A stretch of DNA of 64,000 nucleotides from CAWATZ01 sp963784995 (GCA_963784995.1 CAWATZ010000003.1:1922001-1986000), one strand, 5' to 3'. Positions 50,395-60,100 are shown, counted from the first letter of the stretch. Numbers and translations are program-made. The notes: generated by a model from the sequence alone, not told the origin.

Positions 50395-50485
50395 GAGCGA
50401 ACCTGGTAAGAAACTTTTCAAAATCGTATGATAACCACGAAGCAGCTGCTCCGGACGAGGCGGCACTGAACATCTTGAGGTTACC

Positions 50486-51262
50486 ATGCGTAAGCCCTTT
50501 TGCCTAGCACTTTTGGTGTGCCTGCTGCGGATCGGGACGAGCTGGGGCCATTACCACTTGCTCTTGCCGGACCAGTTTGCCGTCAAGAAAGGAGAAACGG
50601 TGCGGTTGACCTTTCTGTTCGGCCATCCGTTCGAGCATCAGTTGTTCGACGCCGGCAAACCGCACAAGCTGATCGTGCTGGCCCCGGACGGCACCCGGAG
50701 TGAGCTGCTCTCGAAGCTGGAGCCGATCAGCGTGCCCGGTGCCGACGACAAGAAGGTCAAGGCCTGGCAGCTGCCGTTCACTCCGGAGCAGCGGGGCGAT
50801 TACGTCTTCCTGGCCCAGACCGAGCCGATCTGGATGGAGGAGGATAAGGAGTTCCTGCTCGATACGGTCAAGGTGGTGCTGCACGTCCAGGCGCAGAAGG
50901 GCTGGGATCAGCAGGTCCTGCCCTCCTTTGAAATGGTTCCCTTGACCCGGCCCTACGGTCTGCTGCCCGACATGGTCTTCCAGGCCCAGATCCAGGATAC
51001 CAAGCCCCTGGCCGGAGTCCTGGTCGAGATCGAGCGCTACAATGAGCAGCCGCCGCGGGAGCTGCCTCCCGACGAACTGATCACGTTCACGGCCCGGACC
51101 GATCGGAGCGGGGCGGTCACGACCACCCTGACCGAAAAGGGCTGGTGGGGCCTGACCGCGGTGCGCAAAGGCGAGCCGCGCGAACGGGAAGGCAAGCAGC
51201 ACCCGGTCCGCGAACGCACCACTCTGTGGGTTTACGTTCAAGAGAAGCCCGTCAGGAAGTGA
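50486..51262 (+). CDS. DUF4198 periplasmic protein, nickel/cobalt uptake associated
   Basis: A 258-residue exported protein (signal MRKPFCLALLVCLLRIGTSWG; the mature N-terminus HYHLLLPDQFAVKKGE is typical of DUF4198). Two beta domains follow, with PFTPEQRGDYVFLAQTEPIW and LTEKGWWGLTAVRKG. DUF4198 proteins sit beside nickel or cobalt transporters and are thought to bind the metal outside the membrane. The next gene is a CbiM/NikM-type component on the same strand, 14 bp away, which supports this. The His-rich H-Y-H start could be a metal ligand. ATG 50486 begins the signal peptide. Confidence 0.88.
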   Translation: MRKPFCLALLVCLLRIGTSWGHYHLLLPDQFAVKKGETVRLTFLFGHPFEHQLFDAGKPHKLIVLAPDGTRSELLSKLEPISVPGADDKKVKAWQLPFTPEQRGDYVFLAQTEPIWMEEDKEFLLDTVKVVLHVQAQKGWDQQVLPSFEMVPLTRPYGLLPDMVFQAQIQDTKPLAGVLVEIERYNEQPPRELPPDELITFTARTDRSGAVTTTLTEKGWWGLTAVRKGEPREREGKQHPVRERTTLWVYVQEKPVRK

Positions 51263-51276
51263 AAGGCGAAACGCAC

Positions 51277-52491
51277 GTGACCCCTCTGACGTTCCCTCTG
51301 GCCCTGCACCTGTCCGATGGCGTTCTCCTCGCGCCCTGGGTGATCGCCGGCTTTGCCGTCATGGCGTTGCTGATGCTGCCGGCCGCGTTCCGGGTCCGCG
51401 ACGAGGAGATCCCGCGCATCGCCCTGCTGACGGCGGCCTTCTTCGTGGCGACGCTGCTGCACGTCCCGATCGGGCCGACGAACGTGCATCTGCTGCTCAA
51501 CGGACTGGTGGGCGTGATCCTGGGCTGGCGAGCGGGGCTGGCGATTCCGGTGGGGCTGACCTTGCAGGCCCTCTTGCTGGGGCACGGCGGCATCAGCATG
51601 GTGGGCGTCAACTCCTGCATCATGACCCTGCCGGCCTTGCTGATGGGGGGGCTATTTCATCTGGTGCGGCGCGTGCCCTGGACGAGCCGCCGACTGGCCT
51701 GGCTGTCCGATTTTGCCATCGGCTGCGCCATTGGCCTGCTCGGCGTGCTGCTGACCCTGGCGCTCAACGCCCTGGTGCTGTACTTCGGAGGTGGGGAGAA
51801 GTGGAGGGCGATCGTGGCGGCCGTTGTTGTCGCCCACCTGCCCCTCGCTGCCGTGGAGGGAATCATCGTGGGCTTCACGCTGAGCTTCCTGTCCAGGGTC
51901 AAACCTGAACTGCTGGGAACGGAATCGTGTCGTTTGCCTGGCCAGGCCCCTGCCCTGCTGCTGGCCCTGGTGTCGCTGCTGCTGCTGGCCTCCCCTGCCC
52001 TGGCTCATCGGCTCGATGCGGAGTACCGCATCCTCGACGATGGCCGGATTCAGGTCGAGTGCTGGTATTCGACAGATGAAAAGCCCGAAAAAGCCACGGT
52101 GCAGGTCTTCGGGCCGCAAGAAAAGTTACGCACCGAAGGACAGCTGGACGCCGAGGGGAAGTTTGTGTTCCAGGACGACCGCAGCGAGGAGTTGAAGGTC
52201 GTCATCAACGCGGGAGCCGGCCACCGCAAGGAACTGATCATTCCCGCCGTATCAGCGGCGAAAACCGCGCCGGCTCGATCTTCTCCGCTGCCGATCAAAG
52301 ATGCCTTGACTGGGATTGGCTTTGTGTTGGCGGTGGCGTCATTCTGGATAGGGATGCGCAACAGCCGGGAGCTGCGCGAGCTGCGACGGATATTACGTCA
52401 TTCGGAGCGCGAGATCCACTCGACGTTCACTTCTGAGATAACGGAAACACCTCCTCCAGCGACACCTCCCACTGGCCCAACCCCAGGTTGA
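51277..52491 (+). CDS. CbiM/NikM-type ECF transporter S component fused to a NikL-like outer domain
   Basis: A 404-residue membrane protein. The N-terminus (LHLSDGVLLAPWVIAGFAVM) has the H-x-x-D-G metal motif of CbiM/NikM, followed by six or more membrane helices to about residue 215 (HVPIGPTNVHLLLNGLVGVI, HGGISMVGVNSCIMTLPALL). A second part has its own leader-like helix (ALLLALVSLLLLASPALAHR), then a beta domain (LDAEYRILDDGRIQVECWYS) like NikL/DUF4198, and a last helix (ALTGIGFVLAVASFWIGMRN). The start is GTG 51277. The energy-coupling partners (CbiQ, CbiO) are not in the window, so they must lie elsewhere. Ni2+ is more likely than Co2+ given the NikL-like tail. Confidence 0.87.
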   Translation: MTPLTFPLALHLSDGVLLAPWVIAGFAVMALLMLPAAFRVRDEEIPRIALLTAAFFVATLLHVPIGPTNVHLLLNGLVGVILGWRAGLAIPVGLTLQALLLGHGGISMVGVNSCIMTLPALLMGGLFHLVRRVPWTSRRLAWLSDFAIGCAIGLLGVLLTLALNALVLYFGGGEKWRAIVAAVVVAHLPLAAVEGIIVGFTLSFLSRVKPELLGTESCRLPGQAPALLLALVSLLLLASPALAHRLDAEYRILDDGRIQVECWYSTDEKPEKATVQVFGPQEKLRTEGQLDAEGKFVFQDDRSEELKVVINAGAGHRKELIIPAVSAAKTAPARSSPLPIKDALTGIGFVLAVASFWIGMRNSRELRELRRILRHSEREIHSTFTSEITETPPPATPPTGPTPG

Positions 52492-54445
52492 CCACGGCGA
52501 CGTTGCGTTTGTGGTCGATGCGGACGATCTTGCCCTGCTTGTCGTACCTGGGCACGCGCACCGGATCGTTGGGCTGCAAGCGCAGCCGGGCCTCGCGGAG
52601 GGCGTTCTGCTCCTCGGCCTCGCGGGCCAGCCTGGTCGCCTGCTGCCGCAGATCCTCGGCCTCGCGCTCGGCCTTGTGCTGGGCCAGCATCGCCTCCTCG
52701 CGGGCCTTCTCCGCTTCTTCACGCAGCTTTTGCAACTGGATCAGTTCGGGACCGCGTTTCTGCCGGCGCTTCAGATACCGATGCGCTTTCCGCAGCAATT
52801 CCCGCGGCAGCTTGAGCCGGCGAGCGATCTGCAGGGCGCAGCTCATGCCAAATTGCCCGATCTGAAGCCGATAGGTGGGCCGGAGGGTGTTCACGTCGAA
52901 CTCGACCGCGGCATTCTCGGCCCGTTCGTTGTTAAAGGCGTAAGTCTTCAGGTCGCCGAGGTGGGTCGTGACCATCGCCCGGCAGCCGATCCGGTCAAGC
53001 TCATCCAGGATGGCGCGACCCAGGGCCGCCCCCTCGGTCGGGTCGGTGCCGGCGCCCAGTTCGTCCAGAAGGACCAGGCTCTTGGAATCGGCGGTCTTGA
53101 GGACGTGAGCGATCCGCGAGACGTGCGAGCTGAAGGTGCTGAGGGACTGCTCCAGGCTCTGCTCGTCGCCGATGTCGGCCAGGATTTGATGGAAGATCGG
53201 CACGTTGCTGCCCTCGCCGGCGGGTACGTGCATGCCGCACTGGGCCATCAGACAGAGCAGGCCGGTGGTTTTGAGGCAGACGGTCTTGCCGCCGGTGTTG
53301 GGGCCGGTGATGACGAGCAGATTGAAGGTTTGGCCGAGGCGGATGTCGATGGGAACCACTTCACGTCGGGAGGGCGAGGCTCCTGCCGAGCCGCGCACGC
53401 AGCGCAGCGGAGTAAGCGGCCCCGTAGAATCCGCAGGGCCGCTTACTCCGCTGCGCTGCGTGCGCGGCTCGGCAGGAGCCTCGCCCTCCCTCATTCGCTC
53501 CTGCCGGAACAGATGCTCCAGCACCGGATGTCGCGCTTGCCGCAGCCACAGTCGGCCCTCCGTATTCATGTCCGGGGCGTACATGTTGTAATCGCGGCTG
53601 TACTTTGCCTTGGACGTGACCAGGTCCAGGCGAGCGAGGATGTCCAGGGCATACGTCAGCGGTTTGGCGACCTTGCCCACGTCGCCGCTGAGCCGGCGGA
53701 GGATGCGGCGAACCTCGCGCTCTTCCTCGCCCTTGAGGACGGCGCGCTCGGAGCTGAGGTTGGCGACGCAGTGCGGCTCGATAAAGACGGTTTCCCCGGT
53801 GGCACTGGTGCGGTGAACGACTCCGGGGACCTTCTGGCGATGATTGACGGCGACGGGAAGGACGTAGTGATCGCCGCTGACGGTGGCGTTGGGATAGCGG
53901 AGGACTTCGCGGAGCTTGGGATCGCGGAGCAGCTTCCGCAGCTCGCTTTGCACTTGCTCTTCCAGGTCGGCCAGCTTCTGCCGGATCTGGGCCAGTTCCC
54001 GGCTGGCCATGTCGAGGACGTGGCCCCGGCCGTCGATGCAGCCGGTAATGGTCTTGGCCACCAGCCCCATGTCCTCGATGGGGGCGAGCAGGTCGTTGAG
54101 CCGTTCCAGGTTTTCGGGCAGACGCATCCGGTAGCGGTATACGTTGCCGGTGCAGTTGAGGGTGTCGGCCACTTCCAGGAGCTGCTCGGCCGTGAGGGCG
54201 GCGCCGATGGCGGCCCGGCGGACGATCAGGCGGACGTCGTGCAGGCCGCCGAAGGGCGGGGCCAGCCCGAGGCCAAGGGCCTCGACCATCTCCGAGACCA
54301 GGGCCAGCTCGGCGCGAATCCGGTCCACGTCGGTTCCGGGCTCCAGCTGCCGGGCCAGCTCCTTGCCCAGCGAGCAGGCGGCGTAGCCGGCCAGCAGTTC
54401 ACGCACCTTGTCGAACTCCAGCAACCCCAGCGTATGATTGTCCAC
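52427..54445 (-). CDS. mutS2: MutS2-family ATPase without Smr domain, with an in-frame palindromic insertion
   Basis: A 672-residue protein with GTG start 54445 (VDNHTLGLLEFDKVRELLAG), eight bases after GAGGAG. The core is complete: clamp/lever helices, then ITGPNTGGKTVCLKTTGLLC (Walker A), STFSSHVSRIAHVLKTADSK, LVLLDELGAGTDPTEGAALG (Walker B) and MVTTHLGDLK. The C-terminus has a coiled coil (QKLREEAEKAREEAMLAQHK) and a KOW-like KIVRIDHKRNVAVVNLGLGQ, but ends there: the Smr nuclease domain that MutS2 usually carries is absent. Just before the ATPase, about 41 residues (GEAPAEPRTQRSGVSG... LTPLRCVRGSAGASPS) are the translation of the palindrome at 53368-53490. MutS2 works on recombination intermediates or stalled ribosomes. 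Loss of Smr argues against nuclease action. The frame extends to 55429 only as antisense of the cyclophilin. Confidence 0.92.
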   Translation of the reverse strand: MDNHTLGLLEFDKVRELLAGYAACSLGKELARQLEPGTDVDRIRAELALVSEMVEALGLGLAPPFGGLHDVRLIVRRAAIGAALTAEQLLEVADTLNCTGNVYRYRMRLPENLERLNDLLAPIEDMGLVAKTITGCIDGRGHVLDMASRELAQIRQKLADLEEQVQSELRKLLRDPKLREVLRYPNATVSGDHYVLPVAVNHRQKVPGVVHRTSATGETVFIEPHCVANLSSERAVLKGEEEREVRRILRRLSGDVGKVAKPLTYALDILARLDLVTSKAKYSRDYNMYAPDMNTEGRLWLRQARHPVLEHLFRQERMREGEAPAEPRTQRSGVSGPADSTGPLTPLRCVRGSAGASPSRREVVPIDIRLGQTFNLLVITGPNTGGKTVCLKTTGLLCLMAQCGMHVPAGEGSNVPIFHQILADIGDEQSLEQSLSTFSSHVSRIAHVLKTADSKSLVLLDELGAGTDPTEGAALGRAILDELDRIGCRAMVTTHLGDLKTYAFNNERAENAAVEFDVNTLRPTYRLQIGQFGMSCALQIARRLKLPRELLRKAHRYLKRRQKRGPELIQLQKLREEAEKAREEAMLAQHKAEREAEDLRQQATRLAREAEEQNALREARLRLQPNDPVRVPRYDKQGKIVRIDHKRNVAVVNLGLGQWEVSLEEVFPLSQK
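53368..53490. repeat. Perfect 54-bp inverted repeat inside the mutS2 coding sequence
   Basis: Arms 53368-53421 and 53437-53490 are exact complements with a 15-nt loop. The inner 40 bp match the copy at 54600-54692 and a decayed copy near 6310-6384. Its insertion added a multiple of three, so mutS2 stays open through it. Confidence 0.97.
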
Positions 54446-54599
54446 GAACCTGGCTCCTCGCTGCCGCCAATCAAACCGTTGTCGGGATAGACACCACCGG
54501 ACCGGATCGGTTCGGCGGGCTGGCCCTTTCTTTTCCTCGTTCCGCCTGTATGGATAGGCGAAGGGGCGGACCCTGTCCATTATACGGTCTCGTGGCGCA

Positions 54600-54692
54600 C
54601 AGTTGCCGAGCCGCGCACGCAGCGCAGCGGAGTAAGCGGCCCTGCCACACGGCCGCTTACTCCGCTGCGCTGCGTGCGCGGCTCGGCAACTG
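54600..54692. repeat. Perfect 42-bp inverted repeat (same family as 53368-53490)
   Basis: Arms 54600-54641 and 54651-54692 are exact complements around a 9-nt loop, sharing GCCGAGCCGCGCACGCAGCGCAGCGGAGTAAGCGGCC with the copy inside mutS2, 1.1 kb away. It lies in the divergent gap between mutS2 and the first cyclophilin. Confidence 0.97.
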
Positions 54693-54769
54693 CATGGGTG
54701 GCCTTGCAATCGGAGCGGGAATGCGGTTTGCTGATGTTTTCGCCCCGAGCGACTCTCAAGGAGAACGGA

Positions 54770-55378
54770 ATGCGACAGGTGAAGTCCGCGGTGCTGGGTT
54801 TCGTGCTTCTGGGCATTGTTGCCTGCGCCGTTGATGAGAAAACGACCGTCACCGACAAGCCGGGCGACGAGAAGAAAGCAGCCGACAGCAAGACGGGCGA
54901 CGGCAAGAGCCCCGTGGTGGTCATTGAAACCTCGCTGGGCAAGATCAAGGTCGAACTGAACCCCGACAAGGCCCCGAACACGGTCAAGAACTTCCTGCAA
55001 TACGTGGACGACAAGTTTTACGACGGCACGATCTTTCACCGGGTCATTGGCGACTTCATGATCCAGGGCGGCGGCTTCGAGCCAGGCATGAAACAGAAAA
55101 AGACCCGGGAGCCGATCAAGAACGAGGCCCCGAATGGTTTGACCAGCAAGCGGGGTGTCATCGCCATGGCACGCACCGGCGAGCTGGACAGCGCCACGGC
55201 CCAGTTCTACATCACCGTCGAGGACAAACCGCATCTGGACAATCCGCGGTCGCCGTACTGCATCTTCGGTAAGGTAATCGAGGGGCTGGACGTGGTGGAC
55301 AAGATCAAGGCCGTCGAGACCAGGAGAGACGTTCCCGTCAAGGATGTGGTCATCAAGTCGATCCGTCGAGCGAACTGA
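54770..55378 (+). CDS. Cyclophilin-type peptidyl-prolyl cis-trans isomerase, lipoprotein
   Basis: A 202-residue protein. ATG 54770 follows AAGGAGA at good spacing and opens a lipoprotein leader (MRQVKSAVLGFVLLGIVACA, lipobox IVAC near residue 19). A charged linker (about 20-50) leads to a complete cyclophilin domain: IETSLGKIKVELNPDKAPNT, FLQYVDDKFYDGTIFHRVIG (catalytic FHR), DFMIQGGGFEPGM and AQFYITVEDKPHLDNPR. It should catalyse proline isomerisation outside the cytoplasm. The next gene is a leaderless paralogue, and the pair looks like a tandem duplication. Confidence 0.93.
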   Translation: MRQVKSAVLGFVLLGIVACAVDEKTTVTDKPGDEKKAADSKTGDGKSPVVVIETSLGKIKVELNPDKAPNTVKNFLQYVDDKFYDGTIFHRVIGDFMIQGGGFEPGMKQKKTREPIKNEAPNGLTSKRGVIAMARTGELDSATAQFYITVEDKPHLDNPRSPYCIFGKVIEGLDVVDKIKAVETRRDVPVKDVVIKSIRRAN

Positions 55379-55388
55379 CACAACCAGG

Positions 55389-55421
55389 TCGTGGATTGCG
55401 GAGCAACTCCGCAATCCACGA
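55389..55421. repeat. Perfect 15-bp inverted repeat between the cyclophilin genes
   Basis: Arms 55389-55403 and 55407-55421 (TCGTGGATTGCGGAG) are exact complements with a 3-nt loop, 11 bp after the first cyclophilin stop and 24 bp before the second start. It could modulate read-through between the two genes. Confidence 0.9.
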
Positions 55422-55444
55422 TACCGCAACCAGGAGAAGACACC

Positions 55445-55924
55445 ATGGCCGGAACGCGAGTCGTGATGGACACGTCGCTGGGCTCAATGACCATCGAGCT
55501 GGACGACGCCAAGGCCCCGAACACAGTCAAGAACTTCCTGCAATACGTGGACGACAAGTTCTACGACGGCACGATCTTTCACCGGGTCATCAACGGATTC
55601 ATGATCCAGGGCGGTGGCTTCGAGCCCGGCATGAAGCAGAAGAAGACCCGGGCGGCGATCAAGAACGAGGCCCCCAACGGCTTGACCAGCAAGCGGGGCG
55701 TCGTCGCCATGGCACGCACCAGCGACCTGCACAGTGCCACGGCCCAGTTCTACGTAACCGTCGCGGACGCGCCCCACCTGGACAATCCCCGGTCGCCCTA
55801 CTGCATCTTCGGCAAGGTCGTCGAGGGGCTGGACGTGGTGGACAAGATCAAGGTCGTCGAGACCAGCAAGCCGGGAGACGTTCCGGTCACGGACGTGGTC
55901 ATCAACTCCGTCCGTCGGGAGTGA
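55445..55924 (+). CDS. Cyclophilin-type peptidyl-prolyl cis-trans isomerase, cytosolic
   Basis: A 159-residue cyclophilin without signal peptide, starting MAGTRVVMDTSLGSMTIELD at ATG 55445 after an AGGAGA site. The catalytic core is complete (FYDGTIFHRVINGFMIQGGG, GVVAMARTSDLHSATAQFYV, SPYCIFGKVVEGLDVV). It is very similar at the DNA level to the upstream lipoprotein cyclophilin (54770), so the two arose by tandem copying, with the leader lost or gained. The cytosolic version should help fold nascent proteins. Confidence 0.94.
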   Translation: MAGTRVVMDTSLGSMTIELDDAKAPNTVKNFLQYVDDKFYDGTIFHRVINGFMIQGGGFEPGMKQKKTRAAIKNEAPNGLTSKRGVVAMARTSDLHSATAQFYVTVADAPHLDNPRSPYCIFGKVVEGLDVVDKIKVVETSKPGDVPVTDVVINSVRRE

Positions 55925-55965
55925 TTGCCGGCTGGTTCGACATTCCTTTCCGGGAGGGCGCACCC

Positions 55966-57018
55966 ATGCGCGATCGCCGACTGAGGATCGTGGTGCTGAC
56001 CGCCCTGGTCGCGGCGCTGGCCGTTCACGGCCAGCCCCCGCCCAAGTCCCCTGCCCTGCCGCCGATCAACCCGGCCGTGGCCAAGTTGGAGACGACGGTG
56101 GGCGGCCTGGATGGCCCCGGCCTGTCGCTGGCCTACGCCGAGAAGGCCGGTCTGCTGATCGCCGGCTGTGAGGGTCGCTCTCTCTGCTTCTACTCCGATG
56201 ACGTGCTGCGCGGCATTCGGTCCGCGGAGACGGCCGGGTCCCAGCTCCAGGCCCACGCCGGCCCGGTGCTGGCCCTGGCCTGCGCTCACGACGTGCTGGC
56301 CTCGGCCGGCACCGGCGGCAAGATTTTGCTCTGGGACCTGGCGACCAGCAAGCAGACCCACGTGTTGCAGGGCAGCACGGTGGTTCGCTCCCTGGCCCTG
56401 TCCGCGGACGGCAAGCTGCTGGCCAGTGCCGGCGACGATGCCAGCGTCCATCTGTGGGACACCGACACTGGCAAGCCGGGCCTGAAGCTGACCGGCTCGA
56501 CCGACTGGCTGCTGGCGGTGGCCCTGAGCCCGGACGGCAAGACCGTGGCCGCCGGTGGCTTCAATGGCAAGGTCTGGCTGTGGGAGACGACCTCGGGCAA
56601 GAAAGTGCTCGAGGTTCCGGTCCATCCTCCCGCCGTGGCCAAGATGCCGCCTCCTCCGACAACCAACGTGAGCACCATCGCGTTCAGCCCGGACGGCAAG
56701 ACGGTCCTGGTCGGCGGACAGGACGCCCTGATCTACCAGTTCCAGACCGACGGCAAGCTGGTGCGGACGTTTGCCGGACACACCAGCGCCATCACCGGCC
56801 TGGCGTTCCATCCCGCGGGAGCGGTGCTGGCCTCGGCGAGCAAGGACCGGACGGTGCGGCTGTGGAACCTGGCCAACGGTCAGGCCCTGAAGACGCTGGA
56901 GGGACACGGGGCCTGGGTGCAGGGGCTGGCGTTCGTGACGCACGGGACTCGACTGGCGTCAGTGAGCGCGGACCATACGGTGCGGGTGTGGGACCTGACC
57001 GAGCCGGCGAAGAAATAG
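55966..57018 (+). CDS. Secreted WD40 repeat protein
   Basis: A 350-residue protein with a signal peptide (MRDRRLRIVVLTALVAALAV) at ATG 55966, placed after GGGAGG. The body is WD blades (LACAHDVLASAGTGGKILLW, LALSADGKLLASAGDDASVH, VALSPDGKTVAAGGFNGKVW, IAFSPDGKTVLVGGQDALIY, LAFHPAGAVLASASKDRTVR, LAFVTHGTRLASVSADHTVR), with about six to seven strands giving one propeller. A short proline stretch (KMPPPPTTN) interrupts between blades four and five. It starts 42 bp after the second cyclophilin and may share its transcript. No catalytic domain. Confidence 0.87.
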   Translation: MRDRRLRIVVLTALVAALAVHGQPPPKSPALPPINPAVAKLETTVGGLDGPGLSLAYAEKAGLLIAGCEGRSLCFYSDDVLRGIRSAETAGSQLQAHAGPVLALACAHDVLASAGTGGKILLWDLATSKQTHVLQGSTVVRSLALSADGKLLASAGDDASVHLWDTDTGKPGLKLTGSTDWLLAVALSPDGKTVAAGGFNGKVWLWETTSGKKVLEVPVHPPAVAKMPPPPTTNVSTIAFSPDGKTVLVGGQDALIYQFQTDGKLVRTFAGHTSAITGLAFHPAGAVLASASKDRTVRLWNLANGQALKTLEGHGAWVQGLAFVTHGTRLASVSADHTVRVWDLTEPAKK

Positions 57019-57051
57019 CACCGAGTCTGGTCCTGGCAGAGGGTTGTGTTC

Positions 57052-57113
57052 GTTTGTAGTTCCGCCTTTAGGCGGTTTTCGCTCCAAAACCGCTTAAAGG
57101 CGGAACTACAAAC
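57052..57113. repeat. 28-bp inverted repeat with one mismatch
   Basis: Arms 57052-57079 and 57086-57113 (GTTTGTAGTTCCGCCTTTA...) pair with one mismatch around a 6-nt loop. It lies between the convergent WD40 gene and the large secreted protein gene, so it may end both transcripts, though T-runs are short. Confidence 0.93.
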
Positions 57114-57151
57114 AAACAAGACGACCACCCCTTCCGGAACCGTCTCTTATC

Positions 57152-60100
57152 CTACCGTTTGCGATCAATGGTCAGCACCGCCCGCAAGCCGTCCTCCAGG
57201 AACGTGAAGGTCACGGTCATGCCGGCAAAGTCGTGCAGGACCTTGTTCGAGCCGTCCTGTTCGCGCAGGCTGGCGTACTGACGCGGCTGTTGAGCCCAGC
57301 CGTGGACGCTGCACGTCATGGCACGCCCTTCACGGTCGAGCAAGTAACGGCCACCGTCGGGGCAGAAGAATGACACGCCATGCAACCGTTCCGCCTGGCG
57401 GCAGACCTCCAGGCCACGGCGGACTGCCAGCGCTTCCGTGGCTTCGGTGCGGTCATCGAGGGCGGTGCCGAAAGCCCGGCCGACCTGAGACAGCGGACCG
57501 AGATTGCACAGACACGCCTGCCGGTTGTTCTCCGCCCAGCCGAGGCGATAGTCGGCCAGGGTCTTGTTCCAGTTCTCCGGCCGGACGCGGATCAGGGCGT
57601 GAGCCGGTGGGCCGGAATCCGCCTTGCCCTTCCTGGCTGCCTCGGCGGCGATCAGATCCTCAATCACGTACTGCTTGGTGGCGACATAAAACGCCTTGCC
57701 GACGCGAGCGGTGAAGAAACGCCAGGTCACCGGGCCGACCTGGATGCCGTTGCCGCGAATGACCACCTTCGAGGGATGGACGATGCGGTAAAAGTCCGTC
57801 TTGACTCCCACACCCAGGTCGGCGAAGAGCTGCTTGTGGCGTGCCAGGGAAGCAGAGACGGCGTCGAGAGCGTCGATGAAATCATCCACCACTGCCGTGT
57901 CCTGCACCGCCACCGACAGATACGCCGGGGAGTTGGCGGAGCTGAACAGAAACAGGAAGAAGCTGACGAGACTCTCCATGTCGCCTTGATTGTTGCTCAA
58001 CCGGATCATGTCGCCGAAGAACCTCGGCAAGTTGAAATCGACGTGGGGCTCCGCATCGTAGACGTGGAAGCCGATCTGGTTGCCCAGCCCCTGAAACAGG
58101 AACTTCCGGAAATTCCGGTAAGTCAGCTTGCGTGCTTCCTTCTCGGGGACTCCCAGTTTCTTGAGTCCGTCGGCCACCGTTTCCGTCTCTACCAGATTGG
58201 CCAGTGGGTCCTGACAGGAGGCGGCCAGCGTCGGCCAGGGCAGCGCGGCAGGCAGGCCCGCAGTCGGCGCCGCAGCCAGGAAGGCCAGGCCCTCGGCCAG
58301 TTGATCCTCCTCGCTCCGCTCCCCGGAGAACGCCTTCCTCAGTTGCGTTTCCAGGGCCTCCTTGTTCAGGCGGAAGTTGACGCTGAAGATGTTCCCTTTC
58401 GGCACCGGCAGAGATTCGAGCGGCTCCGGCTTGCCTCCCAGCATCGCGGCCGGCCGGTGTAGATGGAGTTGTCGATGAGCGGCAGCACGATCGTTTCCAG
58501 CCGATAGCGCTGGGGATCGATCTGAATGCGGATGGCGATTGGATCGAAGTAGGTGCGCCAGTACTGATCGTAGTCCTTCGCGAACGCGGCGTACTCCTCG
58601 GCCTCCTCGGCGGTGGCGTGCATGACCGGCGTTTCACAGCAGGGCCGGAGATAGTGGGCATGGCCATGATGCGAGCAGACGCCGAGGTTGCCATCGGCCG
58701 ACAGCGAGTACTTGCCGCCGTCGGGACATGCCAGTGCTCTCTCGCCGAAGCCGGCGGGCAGACACTGCGTTTTGATCAGCTCGGCGAGCGACTGCGGGGC
58801 CCGGCCAAACTCGGTGCGGAAGAGCATCGAAGCGTGGCCGATCATGCGCAGATGGTTGTAGCAGAGCAGCCGGCGACGCTCCGTGAGCTTGACCTGGGCC
58901 CCGACCTGACGGCGGATAAACGGATCGGACAGGTAGATCAGGCCGTCTTCTTCGGGTGTGCCGGGCGGCATGAGGGTGCGTACGTAAGCGAATTCGGCCG
59001 TGTCGCCCAGCCGCTGCACCTTCTTGCCGGCCGCGTCCCTGCCCTGGATCGCCGCCAGGACTCGTTGCAGGGCCGGCAGCGAATTGCTGCGGACGTGAAG
59101 GTCGGCGCGGGGATAGGCGGAGAAGACGTGCAGGTCGCGCTCCGCCGTCCCGAGATGGACGTAAGGGACTCCCAGGATTTCGCCCTTGCGGGTCTTGACG
59201 CCTGGATGGTTTTTCTCGGCTTCCTTCAGGAAGGCGTCCATGCGCGCCGGAAAAGCTCGGGTTGCTTGAGCCGGAACAGCAAGGTTGTGTCACTGCCTTC
59301 GCGGAGGTAGAGATCGCTGCCGGTAACGGCGACCTCGTGGACCACCTGGTCGTAAAACGGCCGGAGCAGGTCGCTGGTCTGCACGGCGAACTGTCCCTTG
59401 AGCCGCTCACCGACGCGATGGGTGCGTGCTTCCTGCACCGCCTGGTTGAACAGATGGGTGGACCACAGATCGCTGGTTTCCATCGCTTCGAGGAGCTTGT
59501 TGAGAGAGCGGAACTCGGCGAAATAGAAGTCGTCCGGCACACACCGGGCCAGGGGCGAAATCTCCGGCCGGCGACCGGCGAGCATCTTCTGCCAGGGATG
59601 GCTCTTGACCTGCGGACCAGTGAGCGTGGTGACATCGGTTCCCCTGGGATCGTCGCGTCTCAAGGCCGTGAGCGTTGTCGCAGACAGAAGCGGCCCTGAA
59701 GTCGAAGCGAGCATTGCCGCGCCGCTCGCGTATACCAGCGGGAAGATCGGGACTTTTTTCTGCTGGCAAACAGAAACGTGAATCGTGGCTATTTTGAAAC
59801 GAGTCTCATAGACAGGCTTGAAGACCTTTGTCTTGACTCCGTCCTTCTCGATTTCTACGGGAACCTTTGTCACGGCCGTGTAGGGAATCTGCTTCTCGAC
59901 CGGTTTTGTGAACACTTCGTTGATGAGAACGAACAGCGACTCAGGTGCCAGGTCGGGATTCTTGGCGTCGCCCTGACGAAGATTGCCCTTCGGCCCATTC
60001 CGCGGGTTGCCAATGCGTCCCGGGCGGGGATAGTCGTGCCTCAATGCAGTGAGCGTCGATGCGGTCAGGAGTGGGCCGGACGGCGAGCCGAGCATTCCCG

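Noticed and set aside
54446..55429. N-terminal extension of MutS2 to 55429
   Set aside because: It reads antisense through the first cyclophilin and the palindrome; the GTG at 54445 has a good ribosome site and starts at the conserved N-terminus.
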